A stretch of 64,000 bases of DNA from Faecalibacterium duncaniae (GTDB taxonomy: Bacteria > Bacillota > Clostridia > Oscillospirales > Ruminococcaceae), in the NCBI RefSeq assembly GCF_010509575.1, contig NZ_CP048437.1:124001-188000 (forward strand). Reading direction: 5' to 3'. Both the position numbers and the translations under genes were made by a program. Positions 61,100-64,000 of the stretch are shown here, one piece after another (position 1 is the stretch's first letter; each line of letters opens with the position of its first letter). The notes beneath the pieces were generated by a model that was given only the letters and a program-made list of their open reading frames with translations, was not told where the DNA came from and did not search any database.

Positions 61100-62879
61100 T
61101 TTCTGTGTCCTCCTGCAAATCTGCTTCGTCAACTTCGTAATAGTCAAATACCTCGTCCGGCTTTACGATTGCAGGACGGCGGCGCAAGTGCTTTTCCATG
61201 TCAAAGGCATTTTTCTTGTCAAAGTCGGAAAGGTACTTGTACTTCGGGTGTTTGGTAATATCGTATTTTTCGGAGAAGAACGGACGCACCCCGCGTAGTT
61301 GCAAGATACATTTCCCGCCGTCCATGACCGCAATTTCATCTTCGCTCATAAGCTGCTTGCCTAACTTCTGATAGTTCAGCCCGTGGGAAAGCTCCCGTCC
61401 TCTTGTTTCGGAAGTGTTGAAGCTGTCAATGGTTTCTTTCCCCAAGATTTCCGACATTTCTTTAAGGGTCGTTTTCTCCTTGCCGCCCAAGAACAGGGTC
61501 GTATCGCAGTTGCCGACAATGGTATCGGCGTTGTCCTTGTAGATAGCCTTTAGCTGCGACTGGCTCTGCAAGATGATGGACGCGGAGATTTCGCGGCTCC
61601 TTATCGTGGCAATGAGTTTTTCAAACTTCGGTATCTGCCCGATATTTGCAAACTCGTCAAGCAGACAGCGCACATGAACAGGTAGCCGCCCGCCGTACAC
61701 ATCATCTGCCTTGTCACAAAGCAGATTGAAAAGCTGTGTGTAAAGGATTGATACAACAAAGTTAAAGGTGTCGTCGGTGTCGGAGATAATAACAAAAAGC
61801 GCGGTCTTTCGGTCGCCTAAGGTGTCAAGCTCCATTTCGTCGGTTTCCATCAGCTCGCGCAGTTCCCGAATGTCAAAGGGGGCAAGACGCGCACCGCAGG
61901 AAATGAGGATAGAGCTTCTTGTTTTTCCGGCAGACAGCAAAAACTTCTTGTACTGGCGCACCGCAAAATGTTCCGGGTCTTTTTCCTCCAAGCGTTCAAA
62001 CATGAGGTCAACGGGGGATTGAAATTCCGGGTCGTCCTCGCGGGCTTCCGACGCATTTATCATTTCAAGCAGCGTCGTAAAGTTTTTCTCATTCTCCGGG
62101 GCTTCGTACCAGATGTAGCCGATAAGGGCGCAGTAAAAAAGCCGTTCCGATTTCACCCAAAAATCCTCGCCGGATTTTTCCCCGTCGCCTTTGGTGTTGG
62201 CGATAATGGTATTTACCAGTTTCAAAATATCCTTTTCGCTGCGCAGATAGGCGAAGGGATTGTACCGCATGGATTTCTTGAAATTGATGGTGTTTAGCAC
62301 CTTGATTTTGTACCCGCCCCGCTGCAAGAGCTTTCCACACTCGATTAAAACCGTTCCTTTCGGGTCTGTGACAACATAGCTGCTGTGCATTTGCATTAAG
62401 TTGGGCTTTACAAAAAACCTTGTTTTGCCGCTGCCGGAGCCGCCGATGACAAGCACGTTTTTGTTTCTTGCATACTTCGGGTGCTTCGGGCGGCTGCTCA
62501 TCATCAGCCTTTCGGTCTGCGTCAGCAGCACGTTATTTTCAAACATGGGGTCGATATATGGCTTTATATCCTCGGCATTGCCCCAACGTGCAGAGCCGTA
62601 CTCCATGCCCTTACGGTATTTCTTTGCGTTCTTGCCTTTCACATAGACCGCAAGCCGGATAACGACAGCCCCGACAATGCCGATAAGCAAATCCATAGGG
62701 TTAAAACTCGGCAGGGCATTTGAAAAGGCAGCGGAAAAGCCGCTGCCAATGGAAACCAGCTTGCCGGAGAGGTCAGCCCCCGGCGAGAGCCGCACCGCCT
62801 GTCCGACTTTATCAAAGAGATACACAAAGAGCAGATAGGGGGCGTTTAGGATAAGCAGCTTCTTGATATTCGGCTTCAT
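61092..62879 (-). CDS. VirD4/TraG type IV coupling protein
   Basis: 595-aa ATPase that links the relaxosome to the T4SS. Two N-terminal transmembrane helices (about 7-25 and 62-80), Walker A GGSGSGKT (146-153), Walker B LLDEFANIGQIP, and the T4CP motifs SREISASIILQSQSQL and GNCDTTLFLGG. The nested MobQ element would also need this protein. Overlaps its upstream and downstream neighbours. Confidence 0.95.
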   Translation of the reverse strand: MKPNIKKLLILNAPYLLFVYLFDKVGQAVRLSPGADLSGKLVSIGSGFSAAFSNALPSFNPMDLLIGIVGAVVIRLAVYVKGKNAKKYRKGMEYGSARWGNAEDIKPYIDPMFENNVLLTQTERLMMSSRPKHPKYARNKNVLVIGGSGSGKTRFFVKPNLMQMHSSYVVTDPKGTVLIECGKLLQRGGYKIKVLNTINFKKSMRYNPFAYLRSEKDILKLVNTIIANTKGDGEKSGEDFWVKSERLFYCALIGYIWYEAPENEKNFTTLLEMINASEAREDDPEFQSPVDLMFERLEEKDPEHFAVRQYKKFLLSAGKTRSSILISCGARLAPFDIRELRELMETDEMELDTLGDRKTALFVIISDTDDTFNFVVSILYTQLFNLLCDKADDVYGGRLPVHVRCLLDEFANIGQIPKFEKLIATIRSREISASIILQSQSQLKAIYKDNADTIVGNCDTTLFLGGKEKTTLKEMSEILGKETIDSFNTSETRGRELSHGLNYQKLGKQLMSEDEIAVMDGGKCILQLRGVRPFFSEKYDITKHPKYKYLSDFDKKNAFDMEKHLRRRPAIVKPDEVFDYYEVDEADLQEDTENE

Positions 62880-63352
62880 AGCGATACCTCCCTGTCCTTG
62901 TATTTTGTCTTTTGACGGTTCGCGTTAAGCTGCTTTGCTGCTTCCCGGAATGTGGCAAGTGCCTTTCGGATAGAGGGCTTTTGCTCCTGTGTCAGCTTCT
63001 TTGCGGAAAACTCCTTAAAGGCTGCGGTCAGAGCGTCCGCGTCCCGCCCCTTGAAAAAGACGAGATAACGGGGCGGCGTTTCGGTGCTGTCTTTCTTTAG
63101 GGCAAAGTCGATACCGTATTTTTTTGCCGTCTGCTCAAAGGCTTTGATATTGCCCTCGGTTATCTCAATGTTGGATAGCCCCGCGTTCTGCTTCGCAAGC
63201 TGCTTTAGGGTCTGCTTCCCGTGGGGCTGTTTTTCCTGCTGCTTTTTTGCCTGTGCAAGCATGGCTTTGATTGCCTTTTGCAGCGTTTCAGCGGTCAGCT
63301 TCGCTCCCTTGACAGAGAGCGCAACCACTTTTTCGTTGATTTCATCTTGCAA
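62876..63352 (-). CDS. PcfB family protein
   Basis: 158-aa soluble protein: INEKVVALSVKGAKLTAETLQKAIKAML and GIDFALKKD...PPRYLVFFKGRDADALTAAFKEF match PcfB (DUF3801), an accessory factor associated with the coupling protein. A KPSIRKALATFREAAK segment near the end resembles the PSIRAQLKADK motif of the two accessory proteins at 37.2-41.9 kb. Confidence 0.85.
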   Translation of the reverse strand: MQDEINEKVVALSVKGAKLTAETLQKAIKAMLAQAKKQQEKQPHGKQTLKQLAKQNAGLSNIEITEGNIKAFEQTAKKYGIDFALKKDSTETPPRYLVFFKGRDADALTAAFKEFSAKKLTQEQKPSIRKALATFREAAKQLNANRQKTKYKDREVSL

Positions 63353-63449
63353 TGTTTACCGTCCTCCTTTCCCGGTAGTAGTGATAGTGTTAAGGTGGTA
63401 CGCCGCTTTTGGGCGTGAAAAAAGGGCGTCCGTTCTTCACGCCGCCCCG

Positions 63450-63668
63450 TTAAATCCGCACCCGCAGCCCGTTCAAGTCCTCGGCGCGGATACCTACAAG
63501 ATACCAGTTGTCCCCGTACTCAATCCGGGTCGGCTTCCATTTGCCGCCTGTGAATACGTCCATGCACTCGCCGCAATGCAAGCCGCCGTAATAGTCGGCA
63601 ATATCAAAGCGAATATCGTAGCGGTCAGCGGTTTCGTCAAAAATTAAAGCTCCTGTTTTCTGTGCCAT
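63450..63668 (-). CDS. DUF5348 protein
   Basis: 72-aa beta-rich protein: GALIFDETADRYDIRFDIADYYGGLHCGECMDVF, matching DUF5348 proteins of ICE replication regions. A GGCGTGAA / TTCACGCC hairpin between this gene and pcfB may terminate it. Function unknown. Confidence 0.75.
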   Translation of the reverse strand: MAQKTGALIFDETADRYDIRFDIADYYGGLHCGECMDVFTGGKWKPTRIEYGDNWYLVGIRAEDLNGLRVRI

Positions 63669-63691
63669 GTGGTAAATCCTCCTTTTTTCGT

Positions 63692-64000
63692 TTACAGGCT
63701 TTCGCCCTCGTTGTAGGTGTAGTAGTCCGGGTCGCCGTATTTAGGCTTGCCGGATAATGCGCCGCTTGCCATGTCGTGAGCGACAAGGGAAGTATAATAG
63801 CTGTCAATGGTAGACGGGGCATTGAAAAGAACCGCCTTTAGGTACTGCTTGATATTGCGGATTTTCGTGGTGTTCTCCTGCATACAGTCAAGCACAAAGC
63901 GGATATGTTCGCTGTCCAGCTTCATAAACTTTGACTTCACAAGCTCGGCGGGGTAATCGTCCCCTGCAATACGGATTTTCTTTCTTGACGTACAGACCGT
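63692..64000 (-). CDS. replication initiator / DUF6017-type protein, C-terminal part (partial)
   Basis: The frame is open from the window edge through 102 codons to the stop. KIRIAGDDYPAELVKSKFMKLDSEHIRFVLDCMQENTTKIRNIKQYLKAVLFNAP matches the C-terminal region of the RepA/DUF6017 proteins of Tn1549-like ICEs. The initiator domain lies outside the window. Confidence 0.7.
   Translation of the reverse strand, partial: TVCTSRKKIRIAGDDYPAELVKSKFMKLDSEHIRFVLDCMQENTTKIRNIKQYLKAVLFNAPSTIDSYYTSLVAHDMASGALSGKPKYGDPDYYTYNEGESL

Overview
The window looks like a chromosomal segment of a Faecalibacterium-type gut clostridium (Ruminococcaceae/Oscillospiraceae). The evidence is GC-rich coding sequence, an EFR1-type ferredoxin, a GlcNAc PTS beside nagB/nagA, Tat-type lipoprotein signals, and short hairpin-rich intergenic repeats of a kind I associate with Faecalibacterium. 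The genus is inferred; no rRNA or tRNA gene was seen.

Bases 1-26,460 are chromosomal backbone. In order: a metal module (separate HMA metallochaperone and a CadA/ZntA-like P1B ATPase, separated by a 320-bp region rich in DnaA-box-like 9-mers); an M24 aminopeptidase; a family 2 glycosyltransferase; a LytTR regulator with a degenerate receiver; an EFR1 flavodoxin/ferredoxin protein divergent from an Rrf2 regulator with a clear shared operator; a HAD phosphatase; a patatin-like lipase translationally coupled to a degenerate PTS Enzyme I homologue; prmA-rsmE; a GlcNAc block (nagE-like PTS, nagB, nagA, GNAT); a Tat lipoprotein; pstSCAB with a phoU broken by an in-frame TAG; an AraC-type regulator; a GNAT; and a beta-helix-like surface protein whose 5' end is missing.

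From about 26,460 to the right edge lies an integrative conjugative element (ICE) of Tn916/Tn1549 type, inserted in the surface-protein gene. Its int end is here, with an A-rich/T-rich target junction, arm-type direct repeats, tyrosine integrase, excisionase, sigma-like and HTH regulators, and a 415-bp structured non-coding stretch. The other end lies beyond 64,000. A low-GC cargo block (histidine kinase, ABC permease and ATPase, response regulator) resembles peptide-antibiotic sensing and resistance modules. A plus-strand mobilisation block (XRE regulator, oriT, MobC, relaxase) meets a minus-strand accessory block (TTRAP, cysteine-rich protein, and a 1,237-aa protein joining ArdA, ArdC-like metallopeptidase and YodL/DUF4316 regions). 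From the right come the replication protein, PcfB, T4CP, Maff2, VirB6-like, PrgI, VirB4, a DNA methyltransferase, a CHAP cell-wall hydrolase, DUF4315, DUF4366 and topoisomerase III.

The topoisomerase III gene is split by a complete 8.65-kb mobilisable element of Tn4451/TnpX type (large serine recombinase, TnpV, TnpW, MobQ relaxase, primase-helicase, and an ECF sigma/anti-sigma pair), flanked by a 4-bp GAAG repeat. Deleting it restores a 698-codon topB. The result is a nested arrangement: MobQ element inside an ICE inside a chromosomal surface-protein gene, with three candidate oriT sites in 13 kb, two of them related copies in inverted orientation.
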